A stretch of DNA of 64,000 nt from NCBI RefSeq assembly GCF_030064675.1, contig NZ_CP116413.1, positions 8,833,501-8,897,500 on the forward strand, given 5' to 3'. Source of the stretch: Crossiella sp. CA-258035. Its GTDB lineage: Bacteria > Actinomycetota > Actinomycetes > Mycobacteriales > Pseudonocardiaceae. This document shows, one piece after another, positions 16,385 to 24,790 of this stretch (within the stretch, counting starts at the first letter, position 1; each line of letters opens with the position of its first letter). The notes beneath the pieces were generated by a model. It was not told the origin of the DNA and searched no databases. It was given only the letters and a program-made list of their open reading frames with translations. A program made the translations under genes and the position numbers.

Positions 16385-18097
16385 ATGGCGCTCCGCAGTC
16401 ACGCCTGGTTCGGCGGCACCGGCAAGAACGGCTTCATCGCGCGGCACAGCCTGCGCGGGCTCGGCTACGGCGGGCAGCACTTCGACGGCCGCCCGGTGGT
16501 CGGCATCTGCAACACCTTCTCCGAGCTGACCCCGTGCAACGCGCACCTGCGGCTGCTCGCCGAGGCGGTCAAGCGCGGCGTGCACCAGGCCGGTGGCTTC
16601 CCGCTGGAGTTCCCGGCGATGAGCCTCGGCGAACCGCTGATGCGGCCCAGCACCATGCTCTACCGCAACCTGGCCGCGATGGAGATCGAGGAGCTGATCA
16701 GGGCCAACCCGGTGGACGCGGTGGTGCTGCTGACCGGCTGCGACAAGACCACCCCCGCCGCGCTGATGGGCGCGGCCAGCGCCGGGGTGCCCGCGATCGT
16801 GCTCACCGGCGGCCCGATGCTCAACGGCAACTACCGGGGGCGCGAGGTCGGCTCCGGCACCGACATCTGGCGGATGACCGAGGAGCTGCGCGCCGGGACG
16901 ATCACCGAGGCCGAGTTCACCGAGTTCGAGACCTGCCTGAACCGCTCGGCCGGGCACTGCATGACCATGGGCACCGCCTCCACCATGGCCTGTGTCACCG
17001 AAGCACTCGGCATGCAGCTGCCCGGGGCCTCCGGACTGCCCGCGGTGGACGCGCGGCGGGGCACGCTGGCCGAGCAGACCGGGATCAGGGCGGTCGCGCT
17101 GGCCACCGACGGGCCGACGCCCGCGGCGATCATGACCAGGAAGGCGTTCGAGAACGCGATCCTGGTCAACGCGGCCATCGGCGGGTCCACCAACGCGGTG
17201 CTGCACCTGCTGGCCATCGCCGGCCGCCTCGGCGTGCCGCTGGACCTGGAGGACTTCGACCGGATCGGGGCCCGGCTGCCGCTGCTGGTGGACCTGATGC
17301 CCTCTGGCCGGTTCCTGATGGAGCAGTTCGCCTACGCGGGCGGGCTGCCCGCGCTGATCGAGCGGATCCGCGCGCACCTGCACGCCGACGTGGTCACGGT
17401 GACCGGCCAGGGCCTGGTGGCCAACTGCGCGGGCGCGGTGGTGCACGACGAGGAGGTGATCCGGCCGCTGGACAACCCGGTGCAGCCCGCGGACAGCGGG
17501 ACCGCGGTGCTGCGCGGGAACCTGGCGCCCGGCGGGGCGGTGGTGAAGCAGTCCGCGGCCGAGCCGAGGTTGTTGTCGCACACCGGTCCCGCGCTGGTCT
17601 TCGACTCGGTGGCGGACTACCACGCGGTGATCGCGGACCCCGAGCTGCCGGTCACCGCGGACACCGTGCTGGTGGTGCGCAACACCGGCCCAGTCGGCTA
17701 TCCGGGCATGCCGGAGGTGGGCAACCTGGCGCTGCCGCAGAAGCTGCTGGACGCCGGAATCCGTGACCTGGTGCGGATTTCCGACGCCAGGATGAGCGGC
17801 ACCGCCTTCGGCGCCTGCGTGCTGCACGTGGCCCCGGAGGCCGCGGTCGGCGGGCCGCTGGCGCTGGTCCGCGACGGTGACCTGATCACCGTGGACACCC
17901 CTGGCCGTCGCCTGCACCTGCACGTCTCCGACGAGGAGCTGGCCCAGCGCAGGGCCCAGTGGCGGCCACCGGCGAACGGGCCGGACCGGGGCTGGGTGCG
18001 GCTGTACCGCGAGCACGTGCAGCAGGCCGACCGAGGGGTGGACCTGGACTTCCTGGTCGGCGCGACGGACTCGAGCCCGCCGCGCGCGGCCTTCTGA
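16385..18097 (+). CDS. IlvD/Edd-family sugar-acid dehydratase
   Basis: 570 aa. Cluster ligands C51 (ELTPCN), C119 (TGCDKTTP) and C192 (GHCMTMGTAST) have spacings of 68 and 73 residues. From memory these equal those of the [2Fe-2S] Rhizobium L-arabinonate dehydratase (C59, C127, C200). K121 fits the carbamylated Mg ligand and S471 (ARMSGTAFG) the catalytic base. It removes water from an aldonic acid such as gluconate, galactonate, xylonate or arabinonate; which one is not decided. Branched-chain DHAD is less likely, given the aldolase and GntR genes that follow. Confidence 0.9.
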   Translation: MALRSHAWFGGTGKNGFIARHSLRGLGYGGQHFDGRPVVGICNTFSELTPCNAHLRLLAEAVKRGVHQAGGFPLEFPAMSLGEPLMRPSTMLYRNLAAMEIEELIRANPVDAVVLLTGCDKTTPAALMGAASAGVPAIVLTGGPMLNGNYRGREVGSGTDIWRMTEELRAGTITEAEFTEFETCLNRSAGHCMTMGTASTMACVTEALGMQLPGASGLPAVDARRGTLAEQTGIRAVALATDGPTPAAIMTRKAFENAILVNAAIGGSTNAVLHLLAIAGRLGVPLDLEDFDRIGARLPLLVDLMPSGRFLMEQFAYAGGLPALIERIRAHLHADVVTVTGQGLVANCAGAVVHDEEVIRPLDNPVQPADSGTAVLRGNLAPGGAVVKQSAAEPRLLSHTGPALVFDSVADYHAVIADPELPVTADTVLVVRNTGPVGYPGMPEVGNLALPQKLLDAGIRDLVRISDARMSGTAFGACVLHVAPEAAVGGPLALVRDGDLITVDTPGRRLHLHVSDEELAQRRAQWRPPANGPDRGWVRLYREHVQQADRGVDLDFLVGATDSSPPRAAF

Positions 18098-18110
18098 GAG
18101 GAGATTCTTG

Positions 18111-18716
18111 TTGTACCGATGGGAAACCATGGCCGCGCTGGCCGGGCAGCGGGTGTTCGGCATCGTGCGCGCCGGAGACGCGGCGGCCGCGCTGGCCACC
18201 GCCGAGGCGATGATCGACGCCGGGCTGCGCACCCTGGAGATCGCGCTCACCACCCCCGGCGGACTGCGCGTGATCGAGCAGCTGGCGGGCAGGCCGGGCA
18301 TCACCCTGGGCGCGGGCACCGTGCTGGACGAGGCGAGCGCCCGGCTGGCGGTCCTGGCCGGGGCCAGCTTCCTGGTCTCGCCCAGCCTGCACCCCGAGGT
18401 GATCCGCACCGCGCACCGCTACGGCGCGGCCGCGCTGCCCGGGGTGGCCAGCCCGACCGAGATCGTCACCGCCCTGGAGCACGGGGCTGACGCGGTGAAG
18501 TTGTTCCCCGCCAGGGGTTTTGGCCCGCGCTGGCTGGCCGATGTGCGCGCCGCGCTGCCGCAGGCGCCGGTGATGCCGACCGGTGGCGTGGCGCTGGACG
18601 AGGTGCCGGACTGGGTGGCCGCGGGCGCGGTGGCCTGCGGCGTCGGCTCGGCGCTGACCGAGGGCGGCCCGGAGCAGGCGGCGGCGCGGGTGCGGAACCT
18701 GGTGGCCAGGCTGTGA
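18111..18716 (+). CDS. KDPG/KHG-type aldolase
   Basis: 201 aa from TTG 18111 (GGAG 7 nt upstream); TTG 18108 and ATG 18129 are alternatives. Signatures: GLRTLEIALTTPGGL (catalytic Glu), LGAGTVLDE, and the Schiff-base Lys in GADAVKLFPA. Class I aldolase that splits 2-keto-3-deoxy sugar acids, phosphorylated or not, to pyruvate and an aldehyde; it would use the product of the upstream dehydratase. The dehydratase stop is 13 nt before, and the stop overlaps the regulator's start. Confidence 0.92.
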   Translation: MYRWETMAALAGQRVFGIVRAGDAAAALATAEAMIDAGLRTLEIALTTPGGLRVIEQLAGRPGITLGAGTVLDEASARLAVLAGASFLVSPSLHPEVIRTAHRYGAAALPGVASPTEIVTALEHGADAVKLFPARGFGPRWLADVRAALPQAPVMPTGGVALDEVPDWVAAGAVACGVGSALTEGGPEQAAARVRNLVARL

Positions 18717-19414
18717 CCCAGCGCGGGCTGCACGGTCAGCTGCTGGAGACGCTCGGCCAGGCCATCACCTCCGGCGCCATCCCCGGCGGGCACGTGCTGC
18801 GGATCGAGGAGCTGGCCGCGCGGCACGGGGTGTCCAGGACGGTGGCGCGGGAGGCGGTGCGGGTGCTGGAGTCGATGCGGCTGGTGCACAGCAGGCCCAA
18901 GGTCGGCACCACGGTGCGGCCGGGCACCGAGTGGAACCTGTTCGACCCGCAGGTGGTGCGCTGGCGGCTGGCCGGCACCCGGCGCGGGGCGCAGCTGCGG
19001 GAGCTCAGCGAGGTGCGCGCGGCGGTGGAACCCGCGGCGGGCGCGCTGGCCGCCCGGACCGCCACCGAGGAGCAGCGCGCGGAGCTGCTGGAGCTGGCCG
19101 CCGAGCTGTCCCGGCTGGCCGGTCTGGGTGAGGTGGACCGGTTCGTGGAGGTGGACGTGGCCTTCCACCGGCTGGTGCTGACCGCCTCCGGGAACGAGAT
19201 GTTCGCCCACCTCGGTGACTTCACCGCCGAGGCGCTGCGCGGGCGCAACCGGCTGCACCTGATGCCGGCGGTGCCGGACGCGGTGGCCACCAGGCGGCAC
19301 CTGGAGGTGGCGCGGGCGATCGCGGAGGCCGAGCCGGCACGGGCGGAGGAGTTGTTGCGCCAGATCGTGGCGAGCGCGGCGGCAGAGGTCGAGTCGCTGC
19401 TGGCGCGGAAGTAG
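18713..19414 (+). CDS. FCD-domain GntR-family transcriptional regulator
   Basis: 233 aa from GTG 18713, overlapping the aldolase stop (GTGA). The winged helix-turn-helix (about 10-75) has the form IEELAARHGVSRTVAREAVRVLESMRLV. The FCD ligand domain (about 95-230) has the metal-binding pattern D...H near VDVAFHRLVLTASGN and a late His in RRHLEVARAI. It probably senses the sugar acid or keto-deoxy product and represses its own operon through the TAGTAATACTT site at 16357. Confidence 0.92.
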   Translation: MTQRGLHGQLLETLGQAITSGAIPGGHVLRIEELAARHGVSRTVAREAVRVLESMRLVHSRPKVGTTVRPGTEWNLFDPQVVRWRLAGTRRGAQLRELSEVRAAVEPAAGALAARTATEEQRAELLELAAELSRLAGLGEVDRFVEVDVAFHRLVLTASGNEMFAHLGDFTAEALRGRNRLHLMPAVPDAVATRRHLEVARAIAEAEPARAEELLRQIVASAAAEVESLLARK

Positions 19415-19457
19415 CTTCGTGACCTTGCGATCTTCCCCGTACCCCAAGGCCACGAAG
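19415..19457 (+). terminator. Hairpin after the dehydratase-aldolase-GntR operon
   Basis: CTTCGTGACCTTG (19415-19427) pairs with CAAGGCCACGAAG (19445-19457), 12 of 13 positions, directly after the stop codon. The rest of the spacer to 19649 holds no gene that I can support. Confidence 0.6.
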
Positions 19458-19649
19458 CCATCTGTGTTCCACAAACACCGCCGGTGGTGGAGTGGAAGGA
19501 GATCCGAAAACCACCCACCGACGAGTCAAACCTAGCGCGCACGCACACTCCGTGCACGGATGGCACGCCGAGTGCACTCCATTGGGGAAGATGATCACCC
19601 AGTAGCGATCCGGGCGCTCACAAATTTGCAGGGTTGTTCTCTAGAGCAA

Positions 19650-20027
19650 TCAGCGGTCAAACCGATCGGGGACCTCAAAACGGGAGCCAGGGCCGCGCTC
19701 GAAGCGACCCTCCGGGCGGTCACCGCCGCCGTACTTGGCGAACTCGTGCCCGTGCCGGTGACCGCCGCCCGCGCCGGCGATGCCGACCACGCCGCCGACG
19801 ACCGCGCCGAGCAGGGCGACCGCGACGAGCTGGACGGACTTGCGCTTGGCGAAGCCGCGCAGGCGCTTGGGGCGGGGAGTGGGTGGCTGGGCCGCGGGCT
19901 GCGGCGCTTCGCCTGCCGGGGCTGGCTGGGCCGCGGCGCTGGGCTGGGCTACCGGTTGGGTGGGGGCTTCCGGGGTGGCCGGTTCCTCGGGAGAACCGGC
20001 CGCCCTCTTCTCGTTCTCCTCGGACAT
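19650..20027 (-). CDS. Small membrane protein with Pro/Ala-rich N-terminus
   Basis: 125 aa from ATG 20027, set by GAGGAG 6 nt upstream. Residues 1-60 are acidic, then Pro/Ala/Gln-rich (PEEPATPEAPTQPVAQPS), then the basic RPKRLRGFAKRKS, one TM helix (VQLVAVALLGAVVGGVVGIAG) and a His/Gly/Arg-rich tail (GGGHRHGHEF, RFERGPGSRFEVPDRFDR). No family recognised. Orientation is cytosol-in for the basic segment. A strong hairpin lies in its leader. Confidence 0.65.
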   Translation of the reverse strand: MSEENEKRAAGSPEEPATPEAPTQPVAQPSAAAQPAPAGEAPQPAAQPPTPRPKRLRGFAKRKSVQLVAVALLGAVVGGVVGIAGAGGGHRHGHEFAKYGGGDRPEGRFERGPGSRFEVPDRFDR

Positions 20028-20040
20028 GTGCGCTCCTCGG

Positions 20041-20078
20041 TCGGTGTCAGCCACCCGGCTCTGGGCGGCTGACACCGA
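20041..20078 (-). promoter_or_regulatory. 12-bp hairpin in the leader of the small membrane-protein gene
   Basis: TCGGTGTCAGCC (20041-20052) and GGCTGACACCGA (20067-20078) are exact complements with a 14-nt loop. It begins 55 nt after the stop of the beta-helix gene and ends 13 nt before the ATG at 20027; an alternative pairing of CCTCGG with the CCGAGG of the ribosome-binding site is possible. Terminator of the upstream gene or leader control. Confidence 0.5.
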
Positions 20079-20133
20079 GGATGCGCGTGCTGGCTGTGGG
20101 CAGGCTGTGAGAAACCTGTCGAAAGCCAATCGG

Positions 20134-21828
20134 TCAGCGGGCTCGCCATTTCCGCAGCTCACGCTGGGCGCGGTGCAGGTTCGGCGGGTTCACCGCGGGG
20201 TTTCCGTAGGACTCGATCCGGGAGTTGAGCGGGCCGGTGAAGTCCGGTTTGTCGATCTGGCCGAACTCGGTGACCTCGGAGATGCCGACCGTGGCGCTGT
20301 AGGGGGCCACGTGGTCGATCTTCACGCAGCCCGCCCTGCCGTTGGTGACCGTGACGTTCCAGTGGGTGAACCGGGCCCCGTACAACGGGCCGGCGTTGGC
20401 GCTGCCGCCGTGGTTGCCGTCGTTGAACACGCTGACCTCGGTGCGCACGTTGGCGAAGGGCAGGCCGCGGTGGGTGTCGAAGGTGCCCGCCTCCATCACG
20501 CCCTTGGACCAGACGTTGCCGCAGGACAGGCCCTCGACGTTGATGCCGTGGTGGCCGGAGCCAGGGGTGGGCGGCTCGGTGAACTTGCCGATGCGGAAGT
20601 TCTCCACCAGGTTGTCGTGTGCCTGTTCCCGGCAGGCGTAGGAGTGGTGCTGGCCCCGCCCGGCCACGCTGGTCCTGGACAGGGTGACGCCCTTGGTCGC
20701 GACCAGCAGGAAGCCGTTGTCGCTGTCCACCACGGTCACGTCGTCGGCCCAGCAGTCCCAGGCACACTGGAAGGCCAGGCCGTTGTAGCCCTTGTCCAGC
20801 AGGTGCTTGGGCCGGACCGTCTTGACCATGCGGATGGTCAGGCCCTCCACGCCCGCGCCGGTGATCGGCGGGGCGAAGGTGGTCAGCCGGGGCTTCCAGG
20901 CCAGCCGGGCGTCCACCGGCAGCGGCTGTTCCAGGGTGACCTGGTTGCCGCGCACCCTGGTGATCCGCACCGGCCACTGGAACGGGCGGTAGGAGAGCAG
21001 CTTGTCCTTGTTCGACCACACGTACTCGGCGGTGCCCGGTCCGTCGCCGCACATGTGCCGGAGCAGCCCGTACCCGGCGTCGTCGTCAATCTGCACCAGC
21101 ACCCGCTGGCCGGCGTGCAGGGCCTTGCCGTCGGCCACGGTGAGGGTGAACCCGCCGCGGGCCGCGGGTGCGGTGACCGTGGTCAGGGTGCGGATGCCCT
21201 CGCCCTCGTTGCCCAGCCAGCCTTCCAGCGGCCACTTCTTGGCCTTGATCGCCTCGATCAGCGGGCGGTGCCGGTCCCGGTGGCTGACCCAGACCAGGCC
21301 GCCTGCCCAGCTCCAGGCCGAGTTCTCGCTGCCGTAGCGGCTGCGGTTGATGCCGACGACCTCCTCCAGCGACCGGGTGGCGTACAGCGTGGTCCGCCCG
21401 CTGCCCTCGCCGCGCAGCACCACGTTGTCGTAGCCGAGCTGGATGATGTGGTCGATCCGGTAGGTGCCCGCGGGCAGCAGCACCGCGCCGCCGCCCCGCC
21501 TGCCCACGTCCACGATGGCCGCGTTGATCGCGGCGCTGGCGTCGGCCGAGCCGTCCCGCACCGCGCCGTAGCGCAGCACGTTGGCCCGCACCGGCACGTT
21601 CGGCCACCGCTCACCGGTGCGGTACCCGGCGAAGGAGACGTCCGGGACCTGCGGGTGGTTGTGCGGGTTGCGGACGTACTCCTGCCACAGCGCGGCCCTC
21701 GGCGCCCTTCCCCCGCCGGTCTCCGCTACGACCTCGGTCGCGGCCTGCGCCGAACCCGCCCCGCTGGTCAGGGCGCAGGCCGCGGCCGCGGCTCCACCGG
21801 CGAGGAACGTTCTGCGTTCGATCGTCAT
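20134..21828 (-). CDS. TAT-exported right-handed beta-helix protein (pectate-lyase-like)
   Basis: 564 aa. The twin-arginine signal ERRTFLAGGAAAAACALTSGAGSAQA predicts folded export. From about residue 75 there is a pectate_lyase_3-type start (ANVLRYGAVRDGSADASAAINAAI, then GGGAVLLPAGTYRIDHII) and a long parallel beta-helix with repeated coils to residue 540. SD GGAGA 7 nt before ATG 21828. It probably binds or cleaves a polysaccharide and is divergent from the GH2 genes. I cannot identify catalytic residues or assign a lyase family. Confidence 0.78.
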   Translation of the reverse strand: MTIERRTFLAGGAAAAACALTSGAGSAQAATEVVAETGGGRAPRAALWQEYVRNPHNHPQVPDVSFAGYRTGERWPNVPVRANVLRYGAVRDGSADASAAINAAIVDVGRRGGGAVLLPAGTYRIDHIIQLGYDNVVLRGEGSGRTTLYATRSLEEVVGINRSRYGSENSAWSWAGGLVWVSHRDRHRPLIEAIKAKKWPLEGWLGNEGEGIRTLTTVTAPAARGGFTLTVADGKALHAGQRVLVQIDDDAGYGLLRHMCGDGPGTAEYVWSNKDKLLSYRPFQWPVRITRVRGNQVTLEQPLPVDARLAWKPRLTTFAPPITGAGVEGLTIRMVKTVRPKHLLDKGYNGLAFQCAWDCWADDVTVVDSDNGFLLVATKGVTLSRTSVAGRGQHHSYACREQAHDNLVENFRIGKFTEPPTPGSGHHGINVEGLSCGNVWSKGVMEAGTFDTHRGLPFANVRTEVSVFNDGNHGGSANAGPLYGARFTHWNVTVTNGRAGCVKIDHVAPYSATVGISEVTEFGQIDKPDFTGPLNSRIESYGNPAVNPPNLHRAQRELRKWRAR

Positions 21829-21844
21829 CGATCGTCTCCATCTC

Positions 21845-21866
21845 CCAAACGCGGGCGGCGGTTTGG
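21845..21866. promoter_or_regulatory. Inverted repeat near the beta-helix gene start
   Basis: CCAAAC (21845-21850) and GTTTGG (21861-21866) flank a 10-nt GC-rich centre, 17 nt upstream of the beta-helix ATG. Possible operator; weak evidence. Confidence 0.3.
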
Positions 21867-21925
21867 TTGACGCGCGCAGCTTTACCCGCCGGAGGGCGGG
21901 TCGGCAAGTGCGGATTTTCGTTCGT

Positions 21926-21935
21926 AAGGACCCTT
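21926..21935. promoter_or_regulatory. Palindromic motif AAGGACCCTT upstream of the first GH2 gene
   Basis: The context TTCG-TAAGGACCCTTG resembles TTCGG-AAGGAGCCTTG before the second GH2 gene (24746-24755). A wider inverted repeat GGCAAG/CTTGCC (21903-21908, 21933-21938) overlaps it. Candidate shared operator for the glucosaminidase genes. Confidence 0.4.
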
Positions 21936-22015
21936 GCCAATGCGGGCGGTGACCAGCGAGAGTTGCCCAGGAAAGCCCCATCCAGCCGCCGCCATGTGGT
22001 TGCCGGGAGCGCCCA

Positions 22016-24706
22016 ATGACCAGACGTCGTCCCGCGTGGCTGGCGGCAGCCGTCAGCCTCGCCCTCGTCCTGCCCGCCCTACCAGGCCTCGCCGCACCGG
22101 AAGCGGCCGCCGGAGGGGCCTACCAGCTCGGCGCCACCCCCTCGGCCCCGAGCCGCGCCGCGCCGACCACCACCATCCCGGACTGGCGGTTGCAGTCCTC
22201 GGCGGTGGCCACCGGCAGCGGCGCGGCCATCTCCGCGCCCGGCTTCAACGACAGCTCCTGGTACGCGGTGCCCAAGCGGTCCACCGTGCTGGCCGGTCTG
22301 ATCGCCAACAACAAGTACGGCGACGTCAACTACGGCAACAACCTGCAGAAGGCCAACCGCAACGACTTCCTGGTGCCCTGGTGGTACCGGCGCGCGTTCA
22401 CCGCGGACCCGGCCCCTGGCACGCACACCTTCCTCAAGCTCAACGGCGGGGTGATCTCCCGCGGCGAGGTCTGGCTCAACGGCACCAAGATCGCGGGCAC
22501 GGACACCGTGGTCGGCGCCTACCCGACGTATGAGTTCGACGTGACCTCGTTGCTCCGCAAGGGTGACAACGCGCTGGCCATCCGCGCGAGCGCGGCGGAC
22601 CAGGACCGCGACCTGATCATCCACTTCATCGACTGGGCGCAGCTGCCGCCCGACCGCAACCAGGGCATCTTCCGCGATGTCCAGCTCACCGCCAACGGCG
22701 CGGTCTCCCTGCGCGACCTGCGGGTGGACACCGACCTGCCGCTGCCCAGCCTCAACCACGCCGACGTCACGGTGAAGGTCAACGCGCGCAACAACACCGG
22801 CGCGCCGGTGACCACCGAGATCAGCGGCACCGCGGGCGGCGTGGGCTTCCGGCAGAGCGTCACGCTGGCCGCCAAGGAGACCAAGACGGTCAGCTTCACC
22901 CCCGGCAACACCGTGGGCCTGCGCTTGCTGAACCCGCGGGTGTGGTGGCCGTTCCAGATGGGCGGCCAGCCGATGTACGACGCGGCGCTGTCCGCATCGG
23001 TGAACGGCGCGGTGGCCGACACCGCGAAGACCAGCTTCGGCGTGCGCGAGGTCAGCTCCCGGCTGAACAAGGGCGGCCGCGAGTTCTCCGTCAACGGCAA
23101 GCCGTTCCTGGTCCGCGGCGGCGGCTGGGCCTCGGACCTGTTCCTGCGCACCGACTTGAAGTACCTGCAGGACCAGGTGAACCTGGTGCGCAGCATGGGC
23201 ATGAACACCATCCGGCTGGAGGGCAAGCCGGAGAACGACGAGTTCTACGACATGGCCGACCGGGCCGGGATCATGCTGATCACCGGCTGGGAGTGCTGCT
23301 CCAAGTGGGAGAAGTACAGCTCCTTCACCGCCGAGGACAACCGGGTCGCGGGCGAGTCGGCCGAGGACGAGGCCAAGCGGATCCGCAACCACCCCAGCCT
23401 GCTCGCGTTCATGATCGGCAGTGACGCGGCCCCCGGCGCGGGGCTGGAGAAGATCTACCTGGACGCGCTGAACCGGGCCGAGTGGAAGCTGCCGGTGATC
23501 TCCTCGGCCAAGGCGATCAGCTCGCCGCAATTGGGCAGCCCCGGCATGAAGATGGACGGTCCGTACTGGTGGGAGCCGCCGAACTACTGGTACAATGAGC
23601 AGCTCGGCGGGGCTTACGGCTTCGCCTCCGAGATCGGGCCCGGCCCGACCATCCCGGAGATGGACGAGCTGAAGAAGTTCCTGCCGCAGGGCGACATCAA
23701 CAAGCTCACCGACTACAACGCGACCCAGTACCACCTGTCGCGGTCGGACACCTTCAACAAGCTCACCTTCTGGGGCACCGCGCTGGACAACCGCTACGGC
23801 AAACCGGCGAATGCGGCGGACGTGGTGAAGAAGGCCCAGCTGGCCAACTACGAGACCAACCGCGCCCAGTTCGAGGCGTTCGGGCGCGACTGGTCGGATG
23901 CGAACAAACCGGCCACCGGCGTCATCTACTGGATGCTGAACAACGCCTGGCCGACCATGTACTGGCACCTCTACGACTACTACCTGGCCACCGCGGGCTC
24001 CTACTTCGGCGCCAAGACCGGGCTGCGGCCGCTGCACGTGCAGTACTCCTACGACGACAAGTCCCTCGCGGTGGTCAACACCGGCCTCAACGACGTGCCG
24101 GGGCTGTCGGTGCAGGTGACCGTGTTCAACCTGGACGGCACGGTCAAGGCGGAGGAGACCCGGCCGGTCACGGCCAAGGGCAACGCCTCGGTGCGCGCGG
24201 GCAACCTGCCGCAGCCGAGCGGGTTGTCCAGCACCTACTTCACCCGGCTGCTGCTCAAGGACGGCAGCGGCAAGGTGCTGGACCGCAACGTGTACTGGCT
24301 GTCCACCAAGGCCGACGGGCTGAACTACGGCGCCTCCACCTGGTACCACACGCCGCAGTCCAGCTACGCCGACCTCAAGGGCCTGAACAACCTGGCCGCG
24401 GCGAACGTGAAGTCCACCGCGAAGTCCACTGTGGACGGTGAGAACACGAAGACCACGGTCACGCTCACCAACAACTCCACCGGCAAGCAGGTCGGGTTCT
24501 TCCTGCGCGCGAACATCCGCAAGGGCGCGGGCGGGCCCGAGGTGCTGCCGACCGACTGGAGCGACAACTACGTCACGCTCTGGCCCGGCGAGACGCTGAC
24601 CCTCACCGCGACGTACCGCACCGCCGACCTCGGCGGGGCGACCCCGAGCGTGGAGATCAACGGGCACAACGTGGCCAAGCAGGTGCTGTCCGCGCCGATC
24701 CGCTAG
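22016..24706 (+). CDS. GH2 exo-beta-D-glucosaminidase-like enzyme
   Basis: 896 aa, SD GGGAG 6 nt before ATG 22016. N-terminal signal peptide (to about 27). Domains: sugar-binding beta-sandwich (about 60-230), Ig-like (240-350), TIM barrel (350-660), then two C-terminal sandwich domains. The two acids D470 (MIGSDAAPG) and E539 (FASEIGPGP) fall almost exactly at the positions I recall for Amycolatopsis CsxA exo-chitosanase (D469, E541). It should release GlcN from the non-reducing end of chitosan oligomers outside the cell. Followed by a paralogue. Confidence 0.88.
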   Translation: MTRRRPAWLAAAVSLALVLPALPGLAAPEAAAGGAYQLGATPSAPSRAAPTTTIPDWRLQSSAVATGSGAAISAPGFNDSSWYAVPKRSTVLAGLIANNKYGDVNYGNNLQKANRNDFLVPWWYRRAFTADPAPGTHTFLKLNGGVISRGEVWLNGTKIAGTDTVVGAYPTYEFDVTSLLRKGDNALAIRASAADQDRDLIIHFIDWAQLPPDRNQGIFRDVQLTANGAVSLRDLRVDTDLPLPSLNHADVTVKVNARNNTGAPVTTEISGTAGGVGFRQSVTLAAKETKTVSFTPGNTVGLRLLNPRVWWPFQMGGQPMYDAALSASVNGAVADTAKTSFGVREVSSRLNKGGREFSVNGKPFLVRGGGWASDLFLRTDLKYLQDQVNLVRSMGMNTIRLEGKPENDEFYDMADRAGIMLITGWECCSKWEKYSSFTAEDNRVAGESAEDEAKRIRNHPSLLAFMIGSDAAPGAGLEKIYLDALNRAEWKLPVISSAKAISSPQLGSPGMKMDGPYWWEPPNYWYNEQLGGAYGFASEIGPGPTIPEMDELKKFLPQGDINKLTDYNATQYHLSRSDTFNKLTFWGTALDNRYGKPANAADVVKKAQLANYETNRAQFEAFGRDWSDANKPATGVIYWMLNNAWPTMYWHLYDYYLATAGSYFGAKTGLRPLHVQYSYDDKSLAVVNTGLNDVPGLSVQVTVFNLDGTVKAEETRPVTAKGNASVRAGNLPQPSGLSSTYFTRLLLKDGSGKVLDRNVYWLSTKADGLNYGASTWYHTPQSSYADLKGLNNLAAANVKSTAKSTVDGENTKTTVTLTNNSTGKQVGFFLRANIRKGAGGPEVLPTDWSDNYVTLWPGETLTLTATYRTADLGGATPSVEINGHNVAKQVLSAPIR
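24424..24436. repeat. 13-bp palindrome GTCCACTGTGGAC (copy 2)
   Basis: Perfect copy inside the first GH2 gene, read TCC-ACT-GTG-GAC; ACT is an uncommon Thr codon in this DNA (ACC is usual). See findings. Confidence 0.6.
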
Positions 24707-24745
24707 CGGACACCCGAACCCCGGGCAGTCAGGAATTTACTTCGG

Positions 24746-24755
24746 AAGGAGCCTT
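24746..24755. promoter_or_regulatory. Palindromic motif AAGGAGCCTT upstream of the second GH2 gene
   Basis: Perfect AAGG-AG-CCTT, 35 nt before ATG 24791, in the 84-bp spacer of the tandem GH2 genes. Its flanks resemble the site at 21926. A small hairpin CGGCA-GAG-TGCCG (24775-24787) also precedes the start. Confidence 0.45.
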
Positions 24756-24790
24756 GTCGAAAAGGGGCAACCAACGGCAGAGTGCCGGAC

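Noticed and set aside
19780..21870. 696-codon plus-strand open frame opposite the beta-helix gene
   Set aside because: Antisense shadow with no recognisable domain; the minus-strand gene has a TAT signal and binding site.
22079..24667. 862-codon minus-strand open frame opposite the first GH2 gene
   Set aside because: Complete mirror of a well-supported GH2 enzyme; low-complexity Val/Arg/His composition.
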